DNA from: Paragonimus westermani
Lineage: Eukaryota > Platyhelminthes > Trematoda > Plagiorchiida > Troglotrematidae
Length of the DNA: 64,000 nt
Direction: 5' to 3'
Assembly (NCBI GenBank): GCA_008508345.1
Contig: QNGE01003713.1
Coordinates: 8,930-72,929, forward strand
A program made the position numbers and the translations under genes. How positions within the stretch are numbered: position 1 is the first letter of the stretch; every line of letters begins with the position of its first letter. Below, one piece after another: positions 12,880-25,600 of this stretch. The notes below the pieces were generated by a model that worked only from the letters and a program-made list of their open reading frames with translations, was not told where the DNA came from and did no database searches.

Positions 12880-13093
12880 CAGGTTAGCAATGGCAACGCA
12901 CACTTGCGTAATTCTCGCTGATATTTCATCACCTGACGAGTTAAGTTACCTGAATTATGTGAAACTACCGGAAACCCCAGGCAGACTGCCTGCAGCGGTG
13001 AGCGTGGGAGTGGGAAGACTTTTTCCTGGAGCTGCACGTTGTACTCCAGAGGTGCGAAACGCACACCGAGCAGACAGTCTTACGGTGAGTACC
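12880..13093. other. Region with coding potential on both strands
   Basis: On the plus strand an open frame from about 12892 reads through 'ADISSPDELSYLNYVKLPET' and ends at a strong donor (ACG then GTGAGTACC at 13094). On the minus strand another long frame contains 'PGKSLPTPTLTAAGSLPGVS', with donors GTAGTT and GTAACT near 12970-12950. Both look more protein-like than the flanks, and the block is richer in G+C. At most one is likely real. The minus strand is favoured because neighbouring exon candidates lie on it, but the phase to 12648-12720 is unsettled. Confidence 0.3.
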
Positions 13094-14265
13094 AACAGAG
13101 GTTTAAACACTTGAGACAACTGTCAATAGACTTCCATCTTGATTGCGGAGCGAGTATGAGATGACATAAAAAAGATTCACATATATGTCGAGCTGAAGAA
13201 TTTCACAATAATCATAATCTTTCAAATCACTGTTTGCTGTGAAACGTGAATCGCAAAAATAATACGTACATTCTGTTCCTAAAATTCTATGAATTAATTG
13301 TATCGGGGAAATCATGCCTCATGAACCGATTCAGTCCGAAATTACTTCGTTAATGATAACGGACGGGTCGAAACAGGCACAAACCCATTAGCGAAATATC
13401 GAATGAACATTGAGAATCAATGAAAGTGGTCTTCCGTTTGTTGGAGCCATGCTGGTTGAAATTTGATCGTCGTCTGTCCGTAAATCTGGTTATTTATAAA
13501 ATAACACGACCAGGTTTGAACAAGATTCGCTGTGTACACAGATTAGCAGCCAGATTTAGCTTACAAGAAACCACAGGTCAGAAAAGACAATTTCGCTCAG
13601 TAAATCGCAATAATTTACTAAACGCCCGTACTGACAGCCAGCATTTGCGAGTCTCAGTCCCCGATCAAAGCTGGTGTTGCGTTTGAGAATGGTCAGACTC
13701 ACAGTACTGCAAGCTAATCTTCAAGCGTGACATCTTTATTCATTGTTGATAACAACAACGCGACTTTCTCTCCGATGAGCTGACCATATTGCCCAATATT
13801 TTAACTCCCGTTCTGCAAAGATCATTTGTTTAGACTTGGAAACAGAACTTTGAACCGACCGCACACACAGCCATTTAAGTAATGCAAAAGACAGTGTAGT
13901 TCACTGATATTAGTTTTTGTTCGTCAATCTTTTGTGAAAGGAAACTGGGAATCTTATATTTTTATACTTTATCCCACTACATTCATCTTTCAGTATAGAT
14001 TGACCAATCAAAACGCTTGTTCTTAGTGTACACGGAGAATGTATAGTTTTACCTCGTACCTAAAACCTCGCACCAAACAGACGGTGGAGTCAAACGGGAC
14101 CTCTCGATTCTTTCTCATTTGACGTGTTTATGGTTAGCAGTGAAAATCATGCATTTCCTGCCTTGGACCAGTTAAAACTGCACATCCTTTATGTTCCTAT
14201 TCGGACAAGGGGAAGAACAAGTTTGCAGGCTCACAACATGCCCAGCTCTGACAGCTTTACTATAC

Positions 14266-14324
14266 CAGCAGCCTTAGAGAATGAATAATGAGCGTCCTGG
14301 TTAGATGCTATTTGAGTTAATCTG
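14266..14324 (-). CDS. Weak candidate exon
   Basis: The acceptor before 14324 ('cattcagcgctcag') is moderate and the donor after 14266 is GTATAG. The frame reads RLTQIASNQDAHYSFSKAA with one base carried at each end. No neighbour tests the phase. Confidence 0.25.
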
Positions 14325-14899
14325 CTGAGCGCTGAATGCCCCTCAAGTCCACATGGGCGGGGCAATGAAAGGGTTTTATGAGTTTTGCTCCAGTTACGAT
14401 TAAAAATAGAAAGTTCGTACAGCGTTTTATAAAGGGGCAAAATTTCTCTCATTTTGAATCACTGGTCACTTAGGTATTGTTGCACGCAACTGTCTGCTTT
14501 AAATTTCCTGCAACCCTTCACCTCGAAAGGAAGTACCTGGGCTGCTGCAAGAATATCAGTCGTTGGTGTGGCAAAAATTAAGTCTACATCAAGTTCACTT
14601 TACACGTGAAGAATTAGTAAACATATGTATGAAGGTGGTTGATGTTAACCTGAAATGCCATTTTAGTCGTATCCAAGTTAGCCTACTCCCACAAACCATG
14701 TGGTTTTCTCTGACCTGAATCATATAATAAGCTCCTTGGTTTTATGCCAGTCATTGGGTTTGCCATTTTGTACATTTGGGGGGAACATTTGCATTCACAG
14801 AACAGATGGAACACTTGAAATCAGAGTTGTCAAATTTGCTGGAGGAATGGCTTGTGCGGGTTACTCAGTCAGCACGGAAAGCTAAGTTCTACATGACAT

Positions 14900-17800
14900 G
14901 ACGTTTAACCACCAGAAGTCATAAAACCAGGAGTAAAACATTGTTTGGATAAACTAGTCGAAAGACAGGAAATGAGAAGTTTGTGTCTTCTGGACTTGTT
15001 CAGTATTTTATATAATGCTTCCGGACTACAAATTTTGAATTACTGTTAAGCCTCATTGATCAGTTGCTGTCACCCTGCACAATGTGTTTAAAAATACGTA
15101 ACCGTTTAACTTTATCTGTTGTAGTTCCAGTTGTGAGTGTCTCTGACGATTTGTAACCGATGTGTACTTTGACGGCTTAAGCTGAGAACCGCTAATTTCG
15201 GTTTCGCGCGGGTCACATGTTGACTACGATTAGCTAATTGTGGAATGAATGATTAACTTAGTTTTATTTTCTGTCTATGTCAGTTGCATAACGATACTTT
15301 CGTAGATAATTTATGAATTGTGTTTTGCACGAACGACCAAATATTGGACGGGGCATTTTTTATCGCTCATATCACACTGGCCATACGTGCACATGTTCAC
15401 ACGCGGTCAACTAAATGGACAGGATCAGTCAGTCTCACCTGACCGGTCTGAACCTTATTTGAAATAGGACGGCTCTCACCCTCGACTCTGCACTTTTGCA
15501 TGTGTGCAGTGATATTTCGGTTATGACCCTCCATACGATCTTTTTCGAAGTCTGTCCATTATTCGATCGATCGACTTTCACACTTGTCATTTGTCAACTC
15601 TCCGTCTGTCTGGACTCCATAAACCGAGTACAACGCATTGGTAGGGTTGTCTTCTGTCAGATGTCTTAAGTCGACGTCAGACTGTTACCCTCCCAAAATA
15701 TCCGATCCTTTTGAGTAGACAGTATTGACAGCAAGCATTTTTGCATTAAGTCCTCCTGGATCAAACCACTGTCCGCAAGATTAAAAATATACAACTCCGT
15801 CATTTAAATAGCACCTGTTACGGTGCATAAATTTATGCATCCTTCCGATATAGGATGCCCTTGACATGGTAAAATCTCTCACGCTTGTGCCTTACACGCA
15901 TGATGCTTGACCTCATCTCATATGGCGAAACCGTGATTGGCCAGACCGTCTTTAAATCTCCAGTCGATCGTAAACTGTTGACTTCTGTTAATCAGCGGGT
16001 CAACCCCCGAGAAATTGTGTTGAATTGGGTAGATTGCTAGCTGGATGATTTGACGTTATTCAGTAAATGACTCGTAATCTGTTGACACAAAATGTAAGCA
16101 ACAACAACTCTAACAAATTACTTCATTCACCATAAATGGGTGAGAACGGTTATCCCAGCAACTCACTTATAAAAAGCAGTGTGGTGTTGTGAAAGAAAAT
16201 CACTCTTCCAGTCATCCTCAAGTCAGTTAATTGAGGCCATCTACCTGTGTTCCTTCTTGTCTAAAAAGCATGTCATCCTATCAACTATCAAGCTGTGCAG
16301 GTATAATTCATAGACGCCCGTGTTGTACACTTGAACGTCACTTATGGTAACTGTTGACGATCGGGTGGAGTAGAGCTGGGGGTTCCACTGCGACCGTGGA
16401 CGGCTGACAGTTTAACGGAGGCCTGCGACGTGGGTTAATCAACAGAACGATAGCCCACACCTTTCTACCTCTGTTGAATGGATGAAACAATTACGACTGC
16501 GGACCTGGTTGTCACGTTTACAGGCACTTAGTGGAAAATCAGTAGACTCCACTGGTCTAACGCAAGGCTAGAATTGGATGATGTAGCGCACTTTCTAGGT
16601 TGTTGCTCTTTGTGAGATGATCGGCAATTAAAAGGTTTCTTGGACTGTTGGTGTACCCAGTAAGGTGATTTGGAGCTTTGTGAAAGCCAGCGGTAAGAAA
16701 AACCATACCAAGCATTTACTTCCACTGTGAGCAACTTTAAATTTATATATTGGACTCAAAACAGCAAGTGCTACTCAGAGAATGACGCGGTTAAACACTG
16801 AAAACTTTATCGATTTAAACGAAATATTCTGATTTACGATACAAGGGTCATCTTCATGATATGGTCATTTACATGGGTCCGAAAATTAAAACGAGGATTT
16901 TTCACCTGTATAGTAATAGTTATTGTTCGTTCTTAGTTGTTCAAAAAATTGCGTGGGTTATCTTACTCATCACCTGTCTGAGAACTTCTAGGAATGGTCG
17001 CTTGAATTCAGTTGGTATTGGTGTGTTCGTCTCTCGAGCTGGGGTCATCGCGACTCACAGAGTCGGTGGCTGGAGACTCTAGGTGAGATGGCGGCTAATC
17101 GAACTCAGTGGCGTGAATGTTGTCGTTGTTTGGTCGAGTAGTCTGTGAAGTGAATGCACGCGGGGCAGTGAAAGTCGTGAGGAAGCTGTCTCGCTGATGA
17201 CGCCTTACTCTCACTTGCAGCTCGGTTGTGTTGTTTGCAAGGTGTAGGCACCTTGATGTTGAATGTTTGACTATGGACGCAGTCATTTCCAGTAGTTAGG
17301 TCCCTTCCCGTCCCCTTATTTTTCCCCTTCTCTCTTTCTATATAGGGTTTGCTTTTTCTTCATGGTTGTGTGGCAGTTAAGCATTAGTGTGAGCCAGTGA
17401 TATATTGCTGTCTATGATGATGATTATGATGGTAATACCAAAAAATCAAAAATTCCAGTCTAGCTTGCTCTTTTCACAATCAGTATAAATTGTTCCGTCA
17501 ATGTCTTCTGGTTTATGCGGACAGTGCTGCAGTTGTCCCGCGTAACTTGACCTTACAGAAGATACAAGAATTTTTTTAGTTCATATGGATGTTTTTATCA
17601 GTTAAACCCTCACCGGATTCATATGTACTTAGATAAGTTCTGACTTGGCTTTAGGTACATAAAAACGTGCAGCTATTATGAACCTTGGATGCTATCATTA
17701 TGTGCTTGAGGATTTCTTCCATTTTGTTGGTAACTCTTCTACTGTACCCTTCTTATCCGGTTGGCGTTCGGAATTCATGCCAGTTATCTACATAAATCCG

Positions 17801-18700
17801 ATCGTAATATCGAAAGGCAGACAAGAAAAAATCACTTACGGACGCACTGCTGAATATCTTTTTTTGACTGAAATAAATATGCTAGTGAGCTCTGACCTTT
17901 ATCAAAGCCAGCACAGTCCAATCAGCCTGATATCTATTTATTCCGTTTTATCACTTCAGGTCAGTTTCTCACTATTTCGACGCATTCTATTGATTCGGAA
18001 TATCTCGGAGGAGGGAAATCGTGATCATGCTTCTATTCATAGAGCCGACGGAATATGATAACTTTCTTGACTTCAGTTTAAGGACTAAGAGGACGGGGGT
18101 AGGTTTTAGCTCAGCGTCCACAATTCACTCCAGTATAGCTTCAGTCGAATAGGCCGAGTAAATCGCAGTCACACTTTTAACGTTCAGGCAAAGAAACTCA
18201 GAGATTAAACTATCATGTTCCTGTCATTCATTTACGAAGTGTGTGCAAACCGACTCTTCCTAAAAACAGATGTAAACCACTGGATCGGTATTTTTTGGGG
18301 GTGTGTTCAAGAGGTATATTCGGCATCCAGTTTCGTATGCACGTTTAAATTGGAAACAACTGAACTGTTGATAGTGAATCTCCATACTCAGCACTAGGTG
18401 AGCTGCCTAACCCGTCCACTTTATTTGTTAACCGTACTGGGCGATTATTGGAATTGGTCCCAATCTAGTTCAGTTGTCATTAAGGTTGTAGGAGAGGTAA
18501 CGAATTTTTCTGTCTGTTATTAACAGAAGTCGTGAAACCAGTTTCACCTCAACTGTTGATTATCGATTAACCCCTCCTAAATAACTTCCCGTCAGGTGTT
18601 ACAAAATCGTTTACATCTATACTTGCAGTCATGTACATCTGATTCTTGACAATCAAGAAGAAATTTTTTGCAGAAGAGCTAGCATCCTTTCGTGGTTTTC
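14900..18700. other. Stretch without recognised genes; possible retroposon tail near 17.4 kb
   Basis: No convincing exons were found. The open frame at 17678-18058 (plus, 126 codons) has no motif. 17030-17440 is a G+C-richer block that ends in 'tatagggtttgctttttc' and then a short ATGATG-rich run at 17413-17431. That run resembles the simple-repeat tail of some LINEs, but without a coding domain the call is speculative. Confidence 0.25.
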
Positions 18701-18710
18701 GCATAACTAC

Positions 18711-18762
18711 CAGAGTCCAGTCCAAGTCCCAAAAAGTAGTTATTGGAATGAATGAATACATT
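18711..18762 (-). CDS. Weak candidate exon
   Basis: It lies inside a 93-codon minus-strand open frame. The acceptor is 'ctaaacttttgcaaaacag' before 18762 and the donor is GTAGTT after 18711. It reads MYSFIPITTFWDLDWTL after one carried-in base, ending in phase 0. A plus-strand frame of 70 codons overlaps, so strand is uncertain. Confidence 0.27.
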
Positions 18763-19633
18763 CTGTTTTGCAAAAGTTTAGAAGTAGCACAGTGTGGAGA
18801 GTTTTTGCAGGCAATGGGTTGTTTTCCTAAATTTCCAAGTGCTTCCACAAATCGTTAAGCTGCACTGTTAATGGATTCTTATTCGACAGTTGTTCATGCT
18901 ACAGTGGAACTGCTTGCTACACCGTACACTGATATGGAAGTAGCGATTCTTATTACCGCGCGACCTGTTCAGCATTTGTTCCCCCAGAATTGATAATATG
19001 ACCGGAACTATTATTATGGTTCAGCTCCTTCTTGATTTACGGTTCATTAATAGATTCAGTTAAGATATATGGTTACAAGTAGTCTATCGGTTGTAAATCC
19101 CTTCAATAGGGCTGGACGAGATAGAATACTGAAGTTTTAATTTGGATAGAGCTGGTTAACCAGGTGAACTCGGATCACAGGTTTTAACCGTTAACAAGTA
19201 TTAGACAATAATGAGTTAGCGTAGACAATTCGGTATGGCGGTATAAAATAAACAAAAATTAGAGAGTTCAAACAAGAGTTCGTAGTACCAGTTCGAAGTA
19301 TGTTACTTGCGATAATGTAAGAAGTGTTTGACGAGTATTTAGTGTAATCAACAGATGGGAATGTGCATGAAGGACCTACAGTACGAGTTTGACCAGTGAG
19401 CTATAGGCATGGGAGCGGTCGGGATTGACGTTGTGCATACGGTTGGCCATTGTTGCGTCGCTGGACAGTAACGTCGCAGGACCGGGTGTGAGGATTCAGT
19501 GGTTCGAACACCCTGCCGGACGTGACGCCATCGCGCTCTCAATTTCAGTTTTACTAAAGTGAACAAAAGTCTCAGTGGTTCTGGTTAGAATCGACATTAT
19601 CTTTACGACTACCTTCCACCGTTTTTGTCCGAA

Positions 19634-19717
19634 TAATGGGTAACCTATAGAGAGTGACTATCAATGTTCACAAAGTAATGGGTAACCTATAGAGACCGAC
19701 TATCCATAATCACAAAG
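19634..19717. repeat. Two-copy 42-base tandem repeat
   Basis: The unit beginning 'taatgggtaacctataga' occurs at 19634-19675 and again directly at 19676-19717, with a handful of differences in the second half. No further copies are seen on either side. Confidence 0.9.
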
Positions 19718-20389
19718 TTTAATCAAGTGTTTTTACCTCACTCCTAATTGCATTGGCTCTACCCATCAGCCTCGCGAAAGTCCCCACTTGTTCACATAAA
19801 ATGTTTGCTCAAAAGAGGTTGTATTCCCCAGATAACATGATGAAACGTACACAGTTAGCCTTAAAGACTTTTTGGGTCATACTGATTAGTTGTCCACCCC
19901 AAAAGACTTTTTGCGCAAATGCGGATGCAACCTAATTTATGACTTGCGTGACTCAACATCGACACATGCTAATATGGACTGTTAAACTTCAAGATAACAT
20001 TATGTCCCCATTCGAGCTCGTCAGTACCAAATTAATAGGTACAGACTGATGGAGGGAATGATTTAGTGTTAGGTAATATGCACCCAACTAGACGTTCTTC
20101 CATCCCTATTAGTAAATTTAGTCTGCGTCTCGCAGTTTGTCTGTTAACATATCCCGATATGTTGATATTCTGTTTCCGCTCACGAAGAAGGACCAGCACA
20201 AGGAACTCTCTAATACCTACTGCACTCTGTGTAAATATTGAATGTTTACTCCAGTAGTTTTTTTCTGTTGAATATTCGGAGATTACTTCGGGTGACAAAA
20301 TAGCATGATCACTTCCTGTTACTGGTGTTTTTCTAAACTCCGGGGGCTTTCGTTGTATGTCCGGCGCTTAATTTTCGTCCATTTCTTAC

Positions 20390-20565
20390 CATTTGGTTCG
20401 TCGTTGTGCTAAGGCTAAAGATGCCTCCCCACTGGATGTACTGTTCAGTTCCTTTCCCCGGCTTGTTGTCACAAGGATCAAACTTTTTCCAAATCCCCTA
20501 AACATCTGTTCGGTTGCATTTTCATTTCTCGGAAACAATCCGTTGACTTCACTGTTTCTCTTCAT
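20390..20565 (-). CDS. Candidate exon with a possible start codon
   Basis: A minus-strand open frame has an ATG at 20565-20563 and runs 58 codons (MKRNSEVNGLFPRNENATE... to ...LALAQRRTK) to a strong donor (AAATG then GTAAGAAATG) after 20390, leaving two bases. It could be the first coding exon of a gene lying downstream of the stop at 22415, or an internal exon whose acceptor I do not see. Composition is typical of a hydrophilic protein. No domain is recognised. Confidence 0.4.
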
Positions 20566-22414
20566 TTCAAAATATGCAAACAATTGCCAACAGTAGTCCT
20601 ATTGAACAAAACCCACTGGAATCTTTGTAATTTTGTTTCACACCCTTCAATAAATCCCGGTACAAACAACTTTTTCGTAGGTTGTCTCAATATTCTTCCG
20701 TTACCCTGCACAATTTAACTTTCTCATTCTCGAATTAACCGAAAACCTAGTTTTTTACAACTCATGATAATTACTGCCAGTTTCCCTAACCTGTCCTTGT
20801 GTTCCATGATTGTACTGATAGTTTTGTGATCTAGATGCAAACTCATTTAAATGTCTTGCATTTGCTGCAGACAAGAGTATGTGAAAAAGCCGAAATTTTA
20901 TCGCCTGTAGTAAACAAAGCATTCTATTGGCTCAAATTAACTTACAGCTGGAGAGCGTGCACAATGTGTTTGTTAGGGAATGGGAAGGATTTTGGGTAAA
21001 ACAACAGTGGATGATTCATCCGTGATGCTCGTATTGGTAATCTAACCAGTTTTAAACTACTGATCTGAACAATTCGTAGAAAAGGAATTCCTGCCTTCAG
21101 TCGCCATAATGGTACTTATTGACATACATAAGCACTGTACTGTCCAGTGGAACAGAGTGATACGTTTCACTTTACTCCAGGACACGCGAACTCATCGTTG
21201 GTTGACTAAATGAATGTGAAATGGGGGAAGACAGTTATCTGATTTTGCTGAAACTGCTAGTAATATTGATGTTTGGCACATCTGTTTCACTAATTCGGAA
21301 AAATTTATGGTTCAATTCGTTTGAAAATCGAATTGTTGAAAGTGATTGGATTTAATTGTGGGCTTCTTGTTCAATCAATTTTTGATAGCGTATGGGTTCG
21401 TCACATTCATGTTCCTCCCTCCATAGCTGACACAGTGAACAGTGCAGCATAACCTCAAATGTAATCTGAGCAGACTGTCTTTATTCCAATCGAAACCTTG
21501 AGAATATTTCTATTCTGGTTCCAGAAACTGACAAAACAACCATTGTAATGATTGTAAATTAGTCACGTGGTTCACCCTATTTGCTTAGAGGATTGACAGG
21601 AAACTATTCACAAATTTGCGTTTAACGTTACTTGCTCTATCATCGGTTCCATTATACGTGTTTTTTCTTCCTCCAAAGTTGCGAAAACTTTATGAATCTT
21701 GCAGCCCAAATTTCGCAGAACAGACTTCGAAATCTTTCAAGATCATTCTTGAATTGAATAACTTAGACCCTATTTAACATATATTTCTATTCTAGGAAAA
21801 GAATCTTGTTTACATTTTTGCTCGACCGTCCGCTGAGTTGTCCAGTGTGATTTGCTGTAATATATCAAGCTAATCATTATCTCGCTGTCTTTTGGTGTTC
21901 GTTCACGCAAACCACAAAAGTTCACCGCCTCCGGGTTTTTATAGCCTTCAAATCGGAAATTTCATCACCACAAACTGATTGTTCCACTGAAATTTCCACT
22001 GGTTCCGCCCTCAGATTGACTGGGACTACAGATGATCTCATCATGACTGTTACTACTCCTTTCTAGCCCGATTAGTATTCATAGCTTGACTTAATTTAGA
22101 CTATTGGGCCAACTATGGGAGTAAAGCAAAACAGTAACAAGAAATGTATAGTTGTACCCTGGAGAGTCCGGTCTGTTGATGGCAGTATCGTTCATTTGTG
22201 TAAGTGAATACAGTAGTATTTAGTATTTTTATTGGCCAGTAATGCTCCCTGGCTGATGCTGGTCGTGAACACTGTATTCAAATGTGGAAAATGTTGATGT
22301 TAAACGCTTGTCCTTTCAAAGGTCATTGTCTGGGTCAATAAATACGACTTTTGTTCCGTCGGGTAGGACAACTGAGAGCAAGCAAATAAAATTTAGTTCA
22401 ACAATTAAATTCTA
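20566..22414. other. Stretch with no recognised gene
   Basis: No open frame above 60 codons, no transposon motif and no clear exon was found here. If 22415 is the end of one gene and 20565 the start of another, this is the spacer and would hold a 3' end and a promoter. I see no AATAAA close downstream of the stop. Confidence 0.4.
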
Positions 22415-22614
22415 TTAAGGCATTGTGTTGGGGTGAGATGAGATGAACTGTTGTAATTGGCAACAGAGCTGGACGTCAATCAATCGGTCGCTTTCATTCA
22501 GGTTCATCTTCTTTAAAGCCCGAGTGAACCGTTCGTGAATAGTTATGACTGGAGCTGTTTCAAGTTGGACGCCGCTCTTTTTTGTTACGGTCTTCGATGT
22601 AGACAATTTTCGAG
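22415..22614 (-). CDS. Candidate terminal exon
   Basis: An AG acceptor ('ctagtgatatatcag') precedes 22614, and the frame runs 65 codons to a TAA at 22417-22415. The middle reads VQLETAPVITIHERFTRALK and the end is FISSHPNTMP. There is no consensus donor inside, which favours a terminal exon. It needs one carried-in base, whereas the nearest upstream exon (23628) ends in phase 0, so an exon may be missing between them. Confidence 0.45.
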
Positions 22615-25600
22615 CTGATATATCACTAGTAAAGCATTATGCAAGAGTTCCTCTCTTATCCGAGCTAGTCAGATAAGAATATCGTCACCGAGATCGTGAG
22701 TCGCCTACTGGTTATCTTGTTTACAGACAGAACGTATTGATCACAAGTGACCTCACAGTGTACACTACAGAAGCATTACGACTAAACACTCAACTGAAAG
22801 AAATAAAGAACAATTAATCTTTATCTCTAACTGAAAACTTCGTTCACATTAAATTAATTTCATTGGTGGACATTCTGATAGAGTTAGGGTACGTTTAAAG
22901 GATGAATGTCTGCTCTGAGGAATGGTGAATACACTAAAACGAACCCGAACAGATATTTGAAATCGACTAGTGTTCAGATCAGAAAATTTTCCACTAATTT
23001 TTCAAAATCTGGTGACCACTGTTTCTATTCTTTTCTTCATTCAGTTTTAGAAAATCTATCTATCGCGAAACAATTAATCCCGAAAACACCCCCGTTATTC
23101 CCCGGGGTTGTTTCCATAATGAACGTTGATGCACTTTGTGTGATTTTTTGAAGGGGTCACTAAACTCAACATTATCCCAGAAGTTCATGTCTTTAGAGTG
23201 CTTGCCTAAGATGCGCATTCAGCTGATAGAAAAAACCTCAGATTTTCAACTCTCTTTTTGGATATAGGTGGCATTCTTCAGAATGAAGTTGTTTTGCTTG
23301 ATGCTTTGAATGATAGGTCGACGATAACATTTGATACTACTCCTTGAGCAAGAACTTTATGGGCTACTGATTACAATGAGACCCCCGTAAACATTTGAGA
23401 AGTGGGTAGTAAGTGCATCAAAGTGGAAACCTAGAAGCTTACTTTTCTAAGTGGAACGATGCTAGACCAGTCCCTACAACAACCAACGGAAATAACACTT
23501 TCTGCCTATGGTTTTGTGTTTATGTGTTGTGCACATGTAATTCTCAGTTGTTTCTTTGCAAATGCAAATGCAAATGCAAACTGCTTACTGTCATGTGGGA
23601 TTTTTAAAATGTAACGTCATTAATCACCACAGATAAATGCGTATGATGGAGAGTTAATCCGGAGGCCGAATTTGTGGACATACTGAAAAGTAAAGAGCTT
23701 TGAGTTTTTGTTCCCCGAACTGGTTTTAGTTTTATCCGATTACGCGCTTTCGTCAACCGCAATTAAGTTGGGAGAAAGATGAAAGAGAGCAATTATTTTT
23801 AGTTACATAATCGGCATTCTTAGTTTTTGTACACCACGATGCAATTTGACACTCTGATACTGTTACCGCCACTAGTGCTCAATCAAAAAGGTGTCCGAAG
23901 TAAAACGACCTAGAAATAGGATACACAAAGGTAGGCCAAACACTTTATTCCGGACATTCCTATATTTTCTTAAGTCCTTTACTACGTTCGGATACTTTCA
24001 GTGTGTTATGTGTGCGTGTCTTACCTAAGCAAATGTTATTTAATTTAATTTATGCAAACGAGGGCAATTCAAACGAACAGCGGAAAACGAAATCTATTTG
24101 GTGGGCAACCAAGGACATGCTAATAAATATGGGATCCAATTTCGGGGGGGGGATAAAATATTCTTTTTACTGTATAGTCATCTTCGCTGTTATCACAAAC
24201 ACTGTCGGTGTATTCTTGTTCAGGCCAAATCGATGAAAATCAAGCCAATAATTATTATGGAGATTGTGTGCCCATTTAATTTGTCCGCTGGCGAGCATGA
24301 ACATGGACAAACTGCATTCCTTAACGCCATTGACGTAACCTGAAATGTGAACACATTTTCTGCCCTTTAAACTTAGAGCTAGGGACAAAGTGCTTTTTGG
24401 GCTGAAAGTTTACCGTACAGTTGCAATTCAATAAATCTGAAAAAGATTATCATATAGGAAAAATGCTATGAAAGTAATCAGAATTCCTTGTATTTTTTAA
24501 TTACAGCAAAAGATAGACCTTTATTTCACAAATGACCAGTAGAAACTATCCGTCTTATGACCGGTGATACAAACCTTTTCCATTATCTATTGCAATTGTC
24601 AAACCAGTCCTGTCTGATGAACCCTGTTACCACACGAGACAAATACAGCAAAATCATAGTGGCAACAAAAAGTAGGTCAGTTTTAAATCTTAATAGCTGC
24701 ATAATTTGTGTGAAACATAATGCAGAACTTCACAAACTTCTTAGCATTTAGTAGCTTAAATTGAATCTGTACAATTTGTCCTGTATGTCTTAGGCCGAAT
24801 GAAAATCGCAACTGGATTCCGATTGTTTCCAAGTTGGTCAGGAAAGGAAATTTGACTCCTTTGGTCTAGACGTAAGGCTAGCAAATGATACGCGGTAAAG
24901 GTCATTTTTATTGAGACCGGGTTCTCTGATTCAACGAGGTGTCCTAGAACTGCATTCAAAATGAAATTCGCCTCACCTTTGGATCCCACGGCTCCCGTTT
25001 TACACATTCAACATCTTTTGAGATCAGTTTGATCACCTAATTTTTTTCAATTGGAAATCATTCGGCGTAATTGCGTCGCAGATTGCTTTCGACTTTATCC
25101 ATTTAATAGACATGATGATGTGTGATATTAGGTTATTCGAACGGTGATCAACACCTGTATACGGCCCGTTTGACAAATCACCTTTTACTGATGTTTTCGT
25201 GAGGTCTATTTAGAGCGTAAAATGAAATGTTGCCGCTAAATATGCTCATCGCTTTTTACACATTTTTCAGTTGTACATGCACTTCCAGTTGTCAAAGGTG
25301 ATAAGCATTTTTGTGTTCTGCTGAAATGATACATACATCTAACGAGGAATGAAGACTATTGAATACCTATTGTGAATGTGTGTACTCCTATCAGAATACC
25401 ACCTGTTTTGCTTGAAGGTTTTTACAAGATAAGTCGTTAATGTACTGTCTATGTTGTATTGTCATGATAGAGATTTCACTGTTACTTAACAACCAGTTGT
25501 TTCTGATTGTTTCCACTTCAGAGTCTAACTGGAATGTTGCATTCCACTTTAGATGCGTACGTAACTAGGGGGGAACCACTAGGAGTACTCAGTTCTAAAA

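Noticed and set aside
17678..18058. 126-codon plus-strand open frame
   Set aside because: No recognisable domain, no good start context or donor, and composition like the flanks; an internal acceptor near 17959 leads only to a short frame.
24756..24960. Minus-strand frame containing 'VLGHLVESENPVSIKMTFTA'
   Set aside because: It would need a 27-base intron after 24977 and starts TTC TAG in the required phase; no donor at the other end.
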